NCBI GenBank assembly: GCA_002255905.1
Contig: NKIN01000001.1
Span: 806,001 to 870,000, forward strand
Direction: 5' to 3'
DNA: 64,000 nucleotides
Source of the DNA: Burkholderiales bacterium PBB1
GTDB lineage: Bacteria > Pseudomonadota > Gammaproteobacteria > Burkholderiales > Burkholderiaceae_C
The notes below the pieces were generated by a model, which saw only the letters and a list, made by a program, of their open reading frames with translations, did not search any database and was not told where the DNA came from. Made by a program: the position numbers and the translations under genes. Position 1 is the stretch's first letter, and every line of letters starts with the position of its first letter. Positions 18,225 to 27,390 of this stretch are shown piece by piece.

Positions 18225-19142
18225 TCAGTTCACTCCCGGTGGCTTGGGCTTGAGCAGGGTCATCGCGGTGCCGATCAGCGCCGAGACTTCGCTCATGTTG
18301 CCGGGCACGATCATCGTGTTGTTCTTCTGCGCCAGCTGCGCGTAGGCCTCGACGGCCTTCTCGGCCACTTTCAATTGCACCGCTTGTTCACCGCCAGGGG
18401 CACGTATGGCCTCGGCGATCTTGCGGATGGCTTCGGCGCTGGCTTCGGCCACCGCCAGAATGGCCGACGCCTCGCCCTGCGCCTGGTTGATCTCCGCCTG
18501 ACGCTGCCCTTCAGATCGCGCGATGAACGCTTCGCGCTCTCCCGTCGCGATGTTGATCTGCTCCTGCTTGCGGCCTTCTGAGGCGGCAATCAGCGCACGC
18601 TTCTCGCGCTCGGCGGTGATTTGCGCCTGCATGCTGCGCAGGATCTCGGCCGGTGGCGTCAGGTCCTTGATCTCGTAGCGCAGCACCTTCACGCCCCAGT
18701 TGGCAGCGGCCTCGTCCAGTGCGTTGACGACCGAGGCATTGATGGTGTCGCGCTCCTCGAAGGTCTTGTCGAGTTCCATCTTGCCGATCACCGAGCGCAG
18801 GAGCGTCTGCGCCAGCTGCGTGATCGCGAAGATGTAGTTGCTCGACCCGTAGCTCGCGCGCATCGGGTCGGTGATCTGGAAGTAGATGATCCCGTCGACC
18901 TGCAACTGGGTGTTGTCGCGGGTGATGCAGACCTGGCTGGGCACGTCGAGTGGCACTTCCTTCAGCGAATGCTTGTAGGCCACCCGCTCGATGAAGGGCA
19001 CGACGAACTTCAGACCGGGTGTCAGCGTGCGGTCGTACTTGCCCAGCCGTTCAACGACCCAGGCGTGCTGCTGCGGGACGATCTTGAAGGTCTGCGAAAT
19101 GAAGATGACCGCAATGACGGCGAGGACGATGGCAATATCCAT
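18225..19142 (-). CDS. qmcA: SPFH/stomatin-like membrane protein (QmcA/paraslipin type)
   Basis: The 305-residue protein has one N-terminal membrane anchor (IAIVLAVIAVIFISQTFKIV), then an SPFH/band 7 domain (QQHAWVVERLGKYDRTLTPGLKFVVPF, later VRSVIGKMELDKTFEERDTIN-type sequence), then a long helical flotillin-like region with repeated Glu/Ala (REAFIARSEGQRQAEINQAQ). Such proteins form large membrane oligomers that cage or scaffold FtsH-like proteases. It is paired with nfeD directly upstream on the same strand, the standard genomic pairing for this family. Confidence 0.9.
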   Translation of the reverse strand: MDIAIVLAVIAVIFISQTFKIVPQQHAWVVERLGKYDRTLTPGLKFVVPFIERVAYKHSLKEVPLDVPSQVCITRDNTQLQVDGIIYFQITDPMRASYGSSNYIFAITQLAQTLLRSVIGKMELDKTFEERDTINASVVNALDEAAANWGVKVLRYEIKDLTPPAEILRSMQAQITAEREKRALIAASEGRKQEQINIATGEREAFIARSEGQRQAEINQAQGEASAILAVAEASAEAIRKIAEAIRAPGGEQAVQLKVAEKAVEAYAQLAQKNNTMIVPGNMSEVSALIGTAMTLLKPKPPGVN

Positions 19143-19177
19143 GGGGTGCTTCTCGGAGTAGGCAAGGGGGCGATCAA

Positions 19178-19651
19178 TCAGGGCGGCGAGCTGCTGGCTG
19201 CGGGCGATGGTGGGGTATCTGGCAGCGCCTGCGGCGCCACCACCAGCCAGTTGCCCTCGACGGCGATCACTTCGTGCAGGCCGGGTGCCGCCGCGCAGCC
19301 GGGTTGCAGGCGTGCCGTCCAGCCTGCGCCACGGTAAGTGACGCGAGCCGTGCGGTCTGCGGCCCAGTTGGTCACCTGCACGGACACGCCGATGTCCAGG
19401 TTCACATCGCGGTTCTCGCGTGCGGGTGCGCTGTGCGGATGCCGCTTGCGCGACCAGTGCCACAAGGCCGTCGCGCCGCTGCCGACGACGGCGGCGAGTG
19501 CGATCTGTGCCGTCCCATTGAGGCCGAGATGGGCGGCCACCGCGGCACTGGCCAGGCCGGCAGCGATCATCAGCAGATAGAAGGTTCCGGTGGCCAATTC
19601 GATCGCCACTGCAGCGCCCGCGGCGATCCACCACAGCGTGGCCGATGTCAT
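19178..19651 (-). CDS. nfeD: NfeD family membrane protein
   Basis: The 157-residue protein has three short N-terminal hydrophobic helices (LWWIAAGAAVAIELATG, FYLLMIAAGLASAAVAA, TAQIALAAVVGSGATAL), then a C-terminal OB-fold-like beta domain (SVQVTNWAADRTARVTYRGAGW, ending HEVIAVEGNWLVVAP). This is the short NfeD without the protease domain. It lies 35 bases before the SPFH gene, its usual partner. It is divergent from the decarboxylase gene. Confidence 0.88.
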   Translation of the reverse strand: MTSATLWWIAAGAAVAIELATGTFYLLMIAAGLASAAVAAHLGLNGTAQIALAAVVGSGATALWHWSRKRHPHSAPARENRDVNLDIGVSVQVTNWAADRTARVTYRGAGWTARLQPGCAAAPGLHEVIAVEGNWLVVAPQALPDTPPSPAASSSPP

Positions 19652-19762
19652 GTCGATGTTGCTTTCAGGTTGCGGGAGGGATTGGTTTCGGCTCAGTGTA
19701 GATCGCGGTCATGGCGACGCCCTAAACTTCGCGCTCCCTCCACGCCGCCCACCGGGACTGCC

Positions 19763-22024
19763 ATGCTGCGTTTTCGCTTTCCGATCGTGATCATCGACGA
19801 AGACTACCGTTCGGAAAACACCTCCGGCCTGGGTATCCGTGCGCTTGCGCAGGCCATCGAGAAGGAAGGCTTCGAGGTGCTGGGCGCCACCAGCTACGGC
19901 GACCTGAGCCAGTTCGCGCAGCAGCAAAGCCGTGCCAGCGCCTTCATCCTGTCGATCGACGACGAGGAGTTCACGCCCGGCCCCGAGCTCGATCCAGCGG
20001 TGCTGAACTTGCGCAAGTTCATCGAGGAAATCCGCTTCAAGAACGCCGACATCCCGATCTACATCTACGGCGAGACGCGCACCAGCCAGCACATCCCGAA
20101 CGACATCCTGCGCGAGCTGCACGGCTTCATCCACATGTTCGAGGACACGCCGGAGTTCGTGGCGCGCCACATCATCCGCGAAGCCAAGAGTTACCTGGGC
20201 GGCCTGCCTCCGCCCTTCTTCAAGGCGCTGATGGACTACGCGCAGGACGGCTCGTATTCGTGGCATTGCCCCGGCCACAGCGGTGGTGTTGCCTTCTTGA
20301 AAAGCCCTGTCGGGCAGATGTTCCACCAGTTCTTCGGCGAGAACATGCTGCGTGCCGATGTGTGCAACGCGGTCGAGGAACTGGGGCAACTGCTCGACCA
20401 CGATGGCGCCATCGGCGCATCAGAGCGCAATGCGGCGCGCATCTTCAACGCCGACCACTGCTTCTTCGTCACTAACGGCACCAGCACCAGCAACAAGATG
20501 GTCTGGCACCACACGGTGGCGCCCGGCGATGTGGTGGTGGTCGACCGCAACTGCCACAAGTCGATCCTGCACGCGATCATCATGACCGGCGCGGTGCCGG
20601 TGTTCTTGCGGCCCACGCGCAACCACTACGGGATCATCGGACCGATCCCTCAGGCCGAGTTCTCGCCCGAGGCGATCCGCCAGAAGATCGCTGCCAACCC
20701 CTTGCTCAAGGGTGTCAATGCGAAGACCGTCAAACCGCGCATCCTGACGCTGACGCAGAGCACCTACGACGGCGTGCTCTACAACACCGAGACCATCAAG
20801 CACGCGCTCGACGGCTACATCGACACGCTGCACTTCGACGAAGCCTGGCTGCCGCACGCGGCATTCCACCGCTTCTACGGCAGCTACCACGCGATGGGCA
20901 AGAAGCGCGCGCGCCCACACGACCAGATCGTGTTCGCGACCCAGTCCACCCACAAGTTGCTGGCGGGCATCAGCCAGGCGAGCCAAGTGCTGGTGCAGGA
21001 CGCAGTCGACAGAAAGCTGGACACGCATCTGTTCAACGAGGCGTACCTGATGCACACCAGCACCAGCCCGCAGTACGCCATCATCGCCAGCTGCGACGTG
21101 GCCGCCGCGATGATGGAAGCGCCGGGTGGCCCGGCCCTGGTGGAAGAGAGCATCAGCGAGGCGCTCGACTTTCGCCGCGCAATGCGCAAGGTCGACAAGG
21201 AGTTCGGCAAGGATTGGTGGTTCAAGGTCTGGGGGCCCGACAAGCTGTGCAGCGAGGGCATCGGCAAGAGCGACGACTGGGTGCTGAAGGCCGGCGAGAA
21301 ATGGCACGGCTTTGGCGATCTGGCCGACGGCTTCAACCTGCTCGATCCGATCAAGAGCACCGTGATCACGCCCGGGCTGGACATGTCGGGCAAGTTCGCC
21401 AAGACGGGCATCCCGGCGTCGATCGTCACCAAGTACCTGGCCGAGCACGGCATCGTGGTCGAGAAGACCGGGCTGTACTCGTTCTTCATCATGTTCACCA
21501 TCGGCATCACCAAGGGCCGCTGGAACACGATGGTGACGGCACTGCAGCAGTTCAAGGACGACTACGACCGCAACCTGCCGATGTGGAAGATGCTGCCGGA
21601 GTTCGTCGCCAAGCACCCCCGCTACGAGCGCATGGGCCTGCGCGACCTGTGCCAGAGCATCCATGCGATGTATGCCAAGGGTGACATCGCGCGGCTCACC
21701 ACCGAGATGTACTTGTCCGACCTGCAGCCAGCCATGAAGCCGAGCGACGCCTATGCCTGCATCGCGCACCGCAAGACCGAGCGGGTCGAGATCGATGCGC
21801 TGGAAGGGCGCGTCACCACGACGCTGCTGACACCGTACCCGCCGGGCATCCCGCTGCTGATCCCTGGCGAGGTGTTCAACAAGAAGATCGTCGATTACCT
21901 GCGCTTCACGCGCGACTTCAACGCGGCGTTCCCTGGCTTTGACACCGATGTGCACGGCCTGGTCGAGGAAGAGGCCGAAGACGGCAGCAAGCGCTACGGG
22001 ATCGACTGCGTGCGGGAAGACTGA
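19763..22024 (+). CDS. Orn/Lys/Arg decarboxylase (fold-type I)
   Basis: The 753-residue PLP enzyme has an N-terminal response-regulator-like wing domain (FPIVIIDEDYRSENTSGLGIRAL), a large aminotransferase-fold domain (SWHCPGHSGGVAFLKSPVG, FVTNGTSTSNKMV, FDEAWLPHAAFH), the PLP lysine at residue 398 in STHKLLAG, and a C-terminal domain. Length is close to inducible arginine decarboxylase (about 755) and longer than most lysine enzymes. Sequence alone does not tell me whether arginine, lysine or ornithine is used. It stands alone with no antiporter gene beside it, which argues for a biosynthetic (polyamine) rather than an acid-resistance role. Confidence 0.9.
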   Translation: MLRFRFPIVIIDEDYRSENTSGLGIRALAQAIEKEGFEVLGATSYGDLSQFAQQQSRASAFILSIDDEEFTPGPELDPAVLNLRKFIEEIRFKNADIPIYIYGETRTSQHIPNDILRELHGFIHMFEDTPEFVARHIIREAKSYLGGLPPPFFKALMDYAQDGSYSWHCPGHSGGVAFLKSPVGQMFHQFFGENMLRADVCNAVEELGQLLDHDGAIGASERNAARIFNADHCFFVTNGTSTSNKMVWHHTVAPGDVVVVDRNCHKSILHAIIMTGAVPVFLRPTRNHYGIIGPIPQAEFSPEAIRQKIAANPLLKGVNAKTVKPRILTLTQSTYDGVLYNTETIKHALDGYIDTLHFDEAWLPHAAFHRFYGSYHAMGKKRARPHDQIVFATQSTHKLLAGISQASQVLVQDAVDRKLDTHLFNEAYLMHTSTSPQYAIIASCDVAAAMMEAPGGPALVEESISEALDFRRAMRKVDKEFGKDWWFKVWGPDKLCSEGIGKSDDWVLKAGEKWHGFGDLADGFNLLDPIKSTVITPGLDMSGKFAKTGIPASIVTKYLAEHGIVVEKTGLYSFFIMFTIGITKGRWNTMVTALQQFKDDYDRNLPMWKMLPEFVAKHPRYERMGLRDLCQSIHAMYAKGDIARLTTEMYLSDLQPAMKPSDAYACIAHRKTERVEIDALEGRVTTTLLTPYPPGIPLLIPGEVFNKKIVDYLRFTRDFNAAFPGFDTDVHGLVEEEAEDGSKRYGIDCVRED

Positions 22025-22068
22025 CGACTGCGGGGCCGACGCCGAAGACGTTCTGAATGAGGGTGTCC

Positions 22069-22491
22069 ATGTTCACCTACGTCTGCCTTGGCACCAACAA
22101 CCTGCAACGCGCGGTCGCGTTCTACGACCCGGTGATGGCGGCCCTCGGCCACCAGCGTTGCGACACCACCAGCGAACCCGACTGGGACGGATGGGTCGGC
22201 TGGGGCACCTACATCGACGAAGGCCGCATCGAGGTGGCACTGTGGCTGTGCGCGCCGTTCAACAACCAGCCTGCTGGCGTCGGCAATGGAACGATGGTCG
22301 CATTCGCTGCCAGGTCATGGGCTCAGGTGCAAGCGTTCCACCAAGCGGCCCTGGCTCACGGCGGAACCTCCGAAGGCGAACCAGGCTTGCGGGTTCACTA
22401 CGGGCCCGACTTCTATGCAGCCTATGTACGCGATCCGGATGGCCACAAGCTGGCTGCGGTGTGTCGGGGCATCTTGTCGCCTACGATCTGA
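22069..22491 (+). CDS. VOC (glyoxalase/bleomycin-resistance-like) protein
   Basis: The 140-residue protein has the VOC fold pattern: MFTYVCLGTNNLQRAVAFYDPVMAALG at the start, and a C-terminal YAAYVRDPDGHKLAAVCRG with the usual metal-binding-type His in DPDGHK. Only some canonical metal ligands are evident. Substrate unknown; members include lactoylglutathione lyase-like enzymes and dioxygenases. The ATG at 22069 has GAGGG about 5 bases upstream. An in-frame ATG at 22057 has no such site. Confidence 0.85.
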   Translation: MFTYVCLGTNNLQRAVAFYDPVMAALGHQRCDTTSEPDWDGWVGWGTYIDEGRIEVALWLCAPFNNQPAGVGNGTMVAFAARSWAQVQAFHQAALAHGGTSEGEPGLRVHYGPDFYAAYVRDPDGHKLAAVCRGILSPTI

Positions 22492-22538
22492 CGCTGCGTT
22501 CGGCGCAATGCCAACAATTCGCGCGAAGTGAGTGCAAC

Positions 22539-22665
22539 AGCGCTGCGGTGGGCCGCTGTGTTGCGTTCATGTCCCCCGGGCCGGTTTACCAGCCAGTCGC
22601 TTCTGCTCAAGCCGCTCCGGCCCTCCTCCTTTACTTCACTCCACACAGCGGCCCGCCACAGCGCT
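22539..22665 (-). repeat. Repeat element copy A: conserved core inside a 22-nt inverted repeat
   Basis: Arms at 22539-22560 and 22644-22665 are complementary over 22 bases with one mismatch and one G-T wobble. They enclose a core of 83 bases. Read on the minus strand, the core contains AAGGAGGAGGGCCGGAG and GGGGGACATGA and aligns without gaps over 74 bases with the core of copy B (about three quarters identical, counted by eye). The left arm can alternatively fold on itself (GCAACA/TGTTGC). It lies between the 3' ends of the convergent VOC and dxs genes. No believable protein is encoded. Confidence 0.75.
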
Positions 22666-22721
22666 CCTGCTACTACCGAAGCGGGCGGGGTTTGAAGCCT
22701 TTGCATGCCACTACGGTGCTT

Positions 22722-22854
22722 GCTGCCGAGGGTGCGGGGTGACCGGCGCAGCGAAGTCAAGGAGGAAGGCCGGATCGGTCTTCCCCGAAGTGTTTAGCTG
22801 GCGACCCGGTCTGGGGGACATGAGCGGAGCCGGTCACCCCGCGCCCTCGGCAGC
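22722..22854 (+). repeat. Repeat element copy B: conserved core inside a 26-nt inverted repeat
   Basis: Arms at 22722-22747 and 22829-22854 pair over 26 bases with a single G-T wobble, enclosing a core of 81 bases with AAGGAGGAAGGCCGGAT and GGGGGACATGA. The core is homologous to that of copy A but in the opposite orientation, while the arm sequences of the two copies show no likeness. It ends 32 bases from the stop of dxs. As RNA it would fold into a very stable long stem with a large structured loop, and could also stop transcription from either side. Confidence 0.75.
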
Positions 22855-22886
22855 CTCGCAAGAACCAAATCAAGAAGTTCAGGCGC

Positions 22887-24791
22887 TCACTGATGCACCG
22901 CCGGTCGCACCAGCGCCGGGCGACCGCCGAAGCGTTTCAGGATCGATTGCTCGATGCCTGCCGCATCGAGGCCGCAACGTGACATCAGCACCACCGGGTC
23001 GCCGTGTTCGATGAACTCGTCCGGCAGGCCCAGCACCAGCACCGGTATCGCGATGCCGGCCTGTTGAAGTGCTTCGAGCACGGCCGAACCCGCGCCGCCC
23101 ATCGTGCAGCCATCTTCGACCGTGACCAGCGCATCGTGGGTGCGTGCCAGTTCGGCAACCAGACCGGCATCGAGCGGCTTCGCAAAGCGCATGTTGGCCA
23201 CTGTCGCGTCGAGGCGCTCTGCCACGTCAAGGGCCGGGTAGAGCAGGGTGCCAAAGGCCAGGATGGCGATGCGCTTGCCGTGTGTGCCGGCGTTCTGCCC
23301 CGCCTCGCGGCGCACCTCGCCCTTGCCGAGCGGGATTGCTGTCATCGCACCCTGCAACTCCACGCCCACACCCTTGCCGCGCGGGTAGCGCACGGCAGTC
23401 GGGTGGTCCTGCAGGAAGGCGGTGTACAGCAGCTGTCGACACTCGTTCTCGTCGGCTGGCGTCATCACGCTCATGTTCGGGATGCAGCGCAGGTAGGCGA
23501 TGTCGTAGTTGCCCGCATGCGTGGCGCCATCAGCACCGACCAGGCCCGCGCGGTCGAGGGCGAACACCACCGGCAGGTTCTGGATGGCCACGTCGTGGAT
23601 CAGCTGGTCGTAGGCGCGTTGCAAGAAGGTGGAATAGATCGCCACCACCGGCTTCAGGCCTTCGCAGGCGAGGCCCGCGGCGAAGGTCACTGCGTGCTGC
23701 TCGGCGATGCCGACGTCGTGGTATCGGTTCGGAAAGCGGCGCTCGAACTCGACCATGCCCGAGCCTTCACGCATCGCCGGGGTGATGCCCACCAGCCGTT
23801 CATCCTGTGCTGCCATGTCGCAGAGCCAGTTGCCGAAGACCTGGGTGAACGTCGGCTTGCCGGGCGCAGCGGCCTTGATGCCCACCGCCGGGTCGAACTT
23901 GCCGGGCCCGTGGTAGTTGATGGGGTCGTTCTCGGCCAGCTTGTAGCCCTGACCCTTCTTGGTGACGACGTGCAGGAACTGCGGCCCTTTCAGGTTGCGC
24001 AGGTTCTCCAGCGTCGGGATCAATGCATCGAGGTCGTGGCCGTCGATTGGGCCGACGTAGTTGAAGCCGAACTCCTCGAAGATCGTGCCCGGCACGACCA
24101 TGCCCTTGGCATGCGACTCGAAGCGGCGCGCCAGTTCCAGCAGCGGCGGGGCGTTCTTCAGCACCGACTTCGCGGTGTCGCGTGCATTGGCATAGAAACG
24201 TCCGCTCATCAGCCGCGCCAGGTAGCGGTTCAACGCGCCGACCGGTGGCGAGATCGACATGTCGTTGTCGTTCAGGATCACCAGCACGTCGGCTCCGGCC
24301 ACACCGGCGTTGTTCAGTGCCTCGAAGGCCATGCCCGCGCTCATGGCGCCGTCACCGATCACCGCGATCGACTTGCGGTGTTCGCCCTTCAGGGCTGCAC
24401 CGACCGCCATGCCAAGCGCCGCCGAGATCGAGGTGCTGCTGTGGGCGGTGCCGAAGGTGTCGTACTCGCTCTCGTCGCGGCGCGGAAAGCCACTGATGCC
24501 GCCGAGCTGGCGCAGCGAGCCCATGCGGTCACGGCGACCGGTGAGGATCTTGTGCGGGTAGGTCTGGTGCCCGACATCCCACACGATGCGGTCGTGCGGC
24601 GTGTTGAACACATGGTGCAGTGCGACCGTCAGTTCGACCGTGCCCAGGTTGGACGACAGGTGGCCGCCGGTCTGCGACACGCTGTGCAGCAGGTAGTCGC
24701 GCAACTCGCCAGCTAGGGTGTGCAGTTCGCTGCGCGACAGACGCCGGACATCGGCGGGCGATTCGATCGATTGGAGCAATGCTTTTTTCAT
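22887..24791 (-). CDS. dxs: 1-deoxy-D-xylulose-5-phosphate synthase
   Basis: The 634-residue thiamine-diphosphate enzyme joins pyruvate and glyceraldehyde 3-phosphate in the first step of the MEP isoprenoid route. Clear motifs are [21 protein letters not shown], the ThDP motif [18 protein letters not shown] ending near [13 protein letters not shown], the catalytic-region [17 protein letters not shown], and the C-terminal transketolase domain. Length is normal. It starts 2 bases after ispA and is the last gene of xseB-ispA-dxs, a common betaproteobacterial operon. Confidence 0.96.
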   Translation of the reverse strand: MKKALLQSIESPADVRRLSRSELHTLAGELRDYLLHSVSQTGGHLSSNLGTVELTVALHHVFNTPHDRIVWDVGHQTYPHKILTGRRDRMGSLRQLGGISGFPRRDESEYDTFGTAHSSTSISAALGMAVGAALKGEHRKSIAVIGDGAMSAGMAFEALNNAGVAGADVLVILNDNDMSISPPVGALNRYLARLMSGRFYANARDTAKSVLKNAPPLLELARRFESHAKGMVVPGTIFEEFGFNYVGPIDGHDLDALIPTLENLRNLKGPQFLHVVTKKGQGYKLAENDPINYHGPGKFDPAVGIKAAAPGKPTFTQVFGNWLCDMAAQDERLVGITPAMREGSGMVEFERRFPNRYHDVGIAEQHAVTFAAGLACEGLKPVVAIYSTFLQRAYDQLIHDVAIQNLPVVFALDRAGLVGADGATHAGNYDIAYLRCIPNMSVMTPADENECRQLLYTAFLQDHPTAVRYPRGKGVGVELQGAMTAIPLGKGEVRREAGQNAGTHGKRIAILAFGTLLYPALDVAERLDATVANMRFAKPLDAGLVAELARTHDALVTVEDGCTMGGAGSAVLEALQQAGIAIPVLVLGLPDEFIEHGDPVVLMSRCGLDAAGIEQSILKRFGGRPALVRPAVHQ

Positions 24792-24793
24792 CG

Positions 24794-25699
24794 TCAACGG
24801 TCCCGTTCCACCACCTTGTCGGCCAGCAGGCTCAGCCACACGGTGTCGCGCAGCGCCGAACGCACCAGTGCCGATTGCGCCTGATCGCGCAGTTCCATCG
24901 CATGCCGCCGCGCCGCGTCCAGCCCCATGAGGCTGACATACGTCGGCTTGTTGGCATCCACATCCTTGCCCGCCGTCTTGCCGAGCGTGTCCGATGCCTG
25001 GGTCACGTCGAGCACGTCGTCGATCACCTGGAAAGCCAGTCCGATCGAGTCGCCGTAAACCTCGAGCGCCGACCACGCAGCGGGGTCGATGTCGCCGCAG
25101 GCCGCGCCCATCATCACGCTGGCCCGCAGCAAGGCGCCGGTCTTGCGATGGTGCATGTCGCGCAGGCTGTGTTCGTCGAGCGGACGGCCGACGCTGGCCA
25201 GGTCGATCGCCTGGCCACCGGCCATGCCGGCATGACCTGCCGCGCGCGCGAGCAGGCCGCAAAGCCGGGCCTGCAACGCGGGCGCCAGCAGGTCATCGGG
25301 ATCGGTCGGCGCGTCGGGGGTGAGCACCTCGAAGGCCAGCGCCTGCATGGCATCACCGGCGAGCATCGCGGGCGCCTCGCCAAACTTCACATGAACGGTC
25401 GGCTTGCCGCGGCGCAACACGTCGTTGTCCATGCAGGGCATGTCGTCATGCACCAGCGAATAGGCGTGGATCAGTTCAACAGCGCATGCAGCTCGCAGAG
25501 ATGCCATGCGTCGGCCGCCCACTGCGTGTGCTGCGGCCAGCGCCAACAGCGGGCGCAAGCGCTTGCCGCCGTCCAGCACGGCGTATCGCATGGCCGTGCC
25601 AAGACACGCTGGTGCATCCGCCGGTACCCACCGACTCAGGCACGCCTCAACGGCCGCCAGTTCGGCACGCGCCCAGGTGTCGAAATCGGCAACCGTCAT
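24794..25699 (-). CDS. ispA: Farnesyl/geranyl diphosphate synthase
   Basis: The 301-residue short-chain prenyl transferase has the first Asp-rich motif DDMPCMD, the second motif [14 protein letters not shown] for diphosphate binding, and [12 protein letters not shown]. It condenses IPP with DMAPP/GPP to make FPP for quinones, undecaprenyl phosphate and related products. The start at 25699 overlaps the xseB stop as ATGA, better than an in-frame ATG 12 bases upstream. Confidence 0.95.
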   Translation of the reverse strand: MTVADFDTWARAELAAVEACLSRWVPADAPACLGTAMRYAVLDGGKRLRPLLALAAAHAVGGRRMASLRAACAVELIHAYSLVHDDMPCMDNDVLRRGKPTVHVKFGEAPAMLAGDAMQALAFEVLTPDAPTDPDDLLAPALQARLCGLLARAAGHAGMAGGQAIDLASVGRPLDEHSLRDMHHRKTGALLRASVMMGAACGDIDPAAWSALEVYGDSIGLAFQVIDDVLDVTQASDTLGKTAGKDVDANKPTYVSLMGLDAARRHAMELRDQAQSALVRSALRDTVWLSLLADKVVERDR

Positions 25700-25986
25700 G
25701 TGGGATTCCAAGGCTTGAGCTGGCCGTCTTCGAGCACCTTGACCTGGTTCTCGACCGCTTCGAGGCGGGCGCGGCAGAAATTCAGAAGCGAGGCACCTCG
25801 CCGGTAGCTGTCGAGCAGGCGATCCAGGGGCAGCTGCCCGGCTTCCATCGCGCCGACCAGCCGCTCGAGCTCGGACAACGCCGCTTCGTAGGTCTCCGGC
25901 AGCGGTTCGGGCGGATTCGTGGGCTGCGGCGCAGAAGGGACGGAAGCGGGCGCGGGGCTCGTCGGGGCGGGGGATGACTTGACCAT
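25696..25986 (-). CDS. xseB: Exodeoxyribonuclease VII small subunit
   Basis: The 96-residue protein has a Pro/Ala-rich N-terminal tail of about 30 residues, then the XseB helical pair ([32 protein letters not shown]-type sequence, ending [15 protein letters not shown]). It binds the large nuclease subunit XseA, which is not in this window. First gene of the ispA-dxs operon. It is divergent from the Rieske gene across about 160 bases, where I see no confident promoter pair. Confidence 0.93.
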   Translation of the reverse strand: MVKSSPAPTSPAPASVPSAPQPTNPPEPLPETYEAALSELERLVGAMEAGQLPLDRLLDSYRRGASLLNFCRARLEAVENQVKVLEDGQLKPWNPT

Positions 25987-26145
25987 GAACGATTGAAGTG
26001 CCGCTTCATTGTAGTCAGCGGTCCTTCGATGCGATGCCGCCTTAAAATGAGGGTAGACCAGCGTTTCATGTGAATCCGCTGGGGCGGCGGCGCCAGGACC
26101 CGAGTTGCCGAATTGCCCACTGCTTATCTGGAGACACTCCCGGCC

Positions 26146-27390
26146 ATGTCCGAACTGTTAGTCGCGCGCGGCGCCGTGACGCCGTCTGCGGGACACCCTG
26201 TGCGACCCCGCGATACGCACAACGCGCTGCCCCTGGCTGCCTCGACCTATTTCGACGAGGCGCTGTTCCAGCGGGAAGTGGCTACCTTGTTCCACCACGG
26301 CCCACGTTACCTCGGGCACGAACTGTCAGTGCCTCAGCCTGGCGACTACTACACGTTGCCGCAGGAAGGCGACGGTCGGGTGCTGGTGCGCACGCCGAAC
26401 AGTGTCGAGTTGATCTCCAATGTGTGCCGCCATCGCCAGGCACTGATCCTGCACGGCCGCGGCAACACCCACAGCAACATCGTCTGTCCGCTGCACCGCT
26501 GGACCTACGACCTGAAAGGGCAGTTGATCGGGGCGCCGCATTTTGCGGAGTCGCCGTGCCTGCATCTGAACAACTACAAGACCCGCAGCTGGAATGGCCT
26601 GGTGTTCGAGGACAACGGCCGTGACATCGCGGCCGACCTGGCGGAGCTTGGCCCACGGGCCGACCTCGATTTCACCGGCCATGTGCTCGACCGGGTGCAT
26701 GTGCACGAGTGCCACTACAACTGGAAGACCTTCATTGAGGTCTACCTCGAGGACTACCACGTCGGCCCGTTCCATCCTGGCCTGGGCAACTTCGTCACCA
26801 CCGACGACCTGCGCTGGGAAATGGGCTCGAACTATTCGGTGCAGACTGTGGGCGTCGCCACCGCGGCCGGTGAGGCCCTGGGCAAGCCGGGTTCCAGCGT
26901 CTACAGCCGCTGGCACGACGAGGTGCTGCGGTACCAGCAGGAACACCACGATGGTCGCCCGCCGAAGCACGGTGCGATCTGGCTGACGTATTACCCCGGC
27001 GTGATGATCGAGTGGTACCCGAACGTGCTGGTGGTGTCGACCCTGTATCCGCGAGGCCCACGCCACACCACCAATGTGGTCGAGTTCTATTACCCGGAGG
27101 AGATCGCCGCGTTCGAGCGCGAATACATGGACACGCAGCAGGCTGCCTACCTGGAAACCTGTGTTGAGGACGACGAGATCGCGATGCGCATGGACCAGGG
27201 CCGTGCAGCGCTGTGGCAGCGGGGTGACCACGAGTCGGGCCCGTACCAGAGCCCGATGGAAGACGGCATGGAGCAGTTCCACGCCTGGTACCGCGATGCC
27301 ATGGGCGCGGCGCTGACATCGCCCGGTGATGCCACCGCCACCATGCCGCCGCGCGCGTTGAACCCGGTTGCTGCCAAGGTCAACCGATGA
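26146..27390 (+). CDS. Rieske-type aromatic ring-hydroxylating oxygenase, alpha subunit
   Basis: The 414-residue protein has a Rieske [2Fe-2S] domain with ligands in [11 protein letters not shown] and [10 protein letters not shown] (C-x-H and C-x2-H), then a catalytic START-like domain with the mononuclear iron motif [19 protein letters not shown] and a later acidic ligand region ([14 protein letters not shown]). Such enzymes need a reductase; none is adjacent. The substrate cannot be told from sequence. It is followed by sseA with an ATGA overlap, an arrangement suggesting sulfur or one-carbon chemistry rather than classical aromatic catabolism. The ATG at 26146 has GGAGA 12 bases upstream. 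Confidence 0.85.
   Translation: MSELLVARGAVTPSAGHPVRPRDTHNALPLAASTYFDEALFQREVATLFHHGPRYLGHELSVPQPGDYYTLPQEGDGRVLVRTPNSVELISNVCRHRQALILHGRGNTHSNIVCPLHRWTYDLKGQLIGAPHFAESPCLHLNNYKTRSWNGLVFEDNGRDIAADLAELGPRADLDFTGHVLDRVHVHECHYNWKTFIEVYLEDYHVGPFHPGLGNFVTTDDLRWEMGSNYSVQTVGVATAAGEALGKPGSSVYSRWHDEVLRYQQEHHDGRPPKHGAIWLTYYPGVMIEWYPNVLVVSTLYPRGPRHTTNVVEFYYPEEIAAFEREYMDTQQAAYLETCVEDDEIAMRMDQGRAALWQRGDHESGPYQSPMEDGMEQFHAWYRDAMGAALTSPGDATATMPPRALNPVAAKVNR

Noticed and set aside
20420-21955. A 511-codon open frame on the minus strand opposite the decarboxylase gene
   Set aside because: It is an antisense shadow. Its protein is Val/Arg/His-rich with no recognisable family, and the plus-strand gene has full PLP-enzyme motifs.
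22422-23014. Two overlapping frames in the repeat region between the VOC gene and dxs
   Set aside because: The frames run through the inverted-repeat elements and into flanking genes, with no plausible starts or domain content. Structure of the DNA explains the region better.
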